Assembly: GCF_000797445.1 (NCBI RefSeq)
Contig: NZ_JSWF01000014.1
Location: 248,001 to 312,000, forward strand
Reading direction: 5' to 3'
DNA: 64,000 bases
From: Lacinutrix jangbogonensis
Lineage (GTDB): Bacteria; Bacteroidota; Bacteroidia; Flavobacteriales; Flavobacteriaceae
The notes beneath the pieces were generated by a model. That model was not told where the DNA came from. It worked only from the letters and a program-made list of their open reading frames with translations, and searched no databases. This document shows positions 64,000 to 64,000 of the stretch, piece after piece. Position 1 is the first letter of the stretch. The number at the start of each line of letters is the position of its first letter. Made by a program: the position numbers and the translations under genes.

Positions 64000-64000
64000 T

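Overview
The window is a piece of a low-GC Bacteroidota chromosome, most likely from a (possibly marine) member of the Flavobacteriaceae. The evidence is AT-rich coding, almost no Shine-Dalgarno sites, promoters of the TTG-N18..23-TAnnTTTG type, and a set of typical flavobacterial genes (PorV/PorQ-like barrel, DUF3276/PUR-alpha, DUF1573 lipoprotein, long NusB, cyclophilin-FKBP fusion, LptB, DUF4105).

Region 1 (about 1-23,900) is a surface-polysaccharide locus read on the + strand. It holds at least ten glycosyltransferase genes, two sulfotransferase-like genes, a CMP-nonulosonate pair (a NeuA-HAD fusion and a short NeuB lacking its usual C-terminal domain), a pyruvyl transferase, an FkbM methyltransferase fused to a GT2 enzyme, a Wzy/ligase-like membrane protein, a large membrane protein of unknown function, and at the end an initiating polyprenyl glycosylphosphotransferase. 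The likely product is an acidic, sulfated, pyruvylated glycan. No flippase or chain-length regulator is visible, so the locus probably continues upstream. Several members are broken or altered at homopolymers or by stop codons.

Region 2 (about 24,000-49,100) is mostly housekeeping: PorV-like protein, PssA, TerC, LptB, AhpD-like protein, TatC, KdsD, RecQ, a dual PPIase, a P1/DmpA peptidase, an SDR, CsaA, a BASS transporter, a PlsC-like acyltransferase, an MsbA-like ABC exporter, an amino-acid dehydrogenase, NusB, a DUF1573 lipoprotein and YajC. Region 3 (about 49,100-54,300) is accessory and decaying: a broken SMP-30 gene beside a LacI regulator, a wrecked DUF1801/YdeI-type gene, DUF2200, a methyltransferase and a SET-domain protein.

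Region 4 (about 54,300-62,510) is the most interesting part. A histidine kinase and an NtrC-type sigma-54 activator are divergent from an operon that begins with a consensus sigma-54 promoter, preceded by two 16-bp palindromes 22 bp apart. The operon opens with three near-identical 28-codon genes for cationic peptides, in exact 138-bp tandem units. An 11-copy TCAA microsatellite and two further tiny ORFs follow, then a HlyD/MacA-type adaptor, a MacB-type ATPase and an 801-residue FtsX/MacB permease, closed by a strong terminator. I read this as a sigma-54-controlled small-peptide and ABC-export module. The peptides are too short for ordinary gene callers.

Across the window I count at least ten gene-breaking lesions (homopolymer indels, in-frame TAA/TAG, two ATG-to-ATA starts). 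They are either real decay and phase variation, or assembly error; raw reads would decide.
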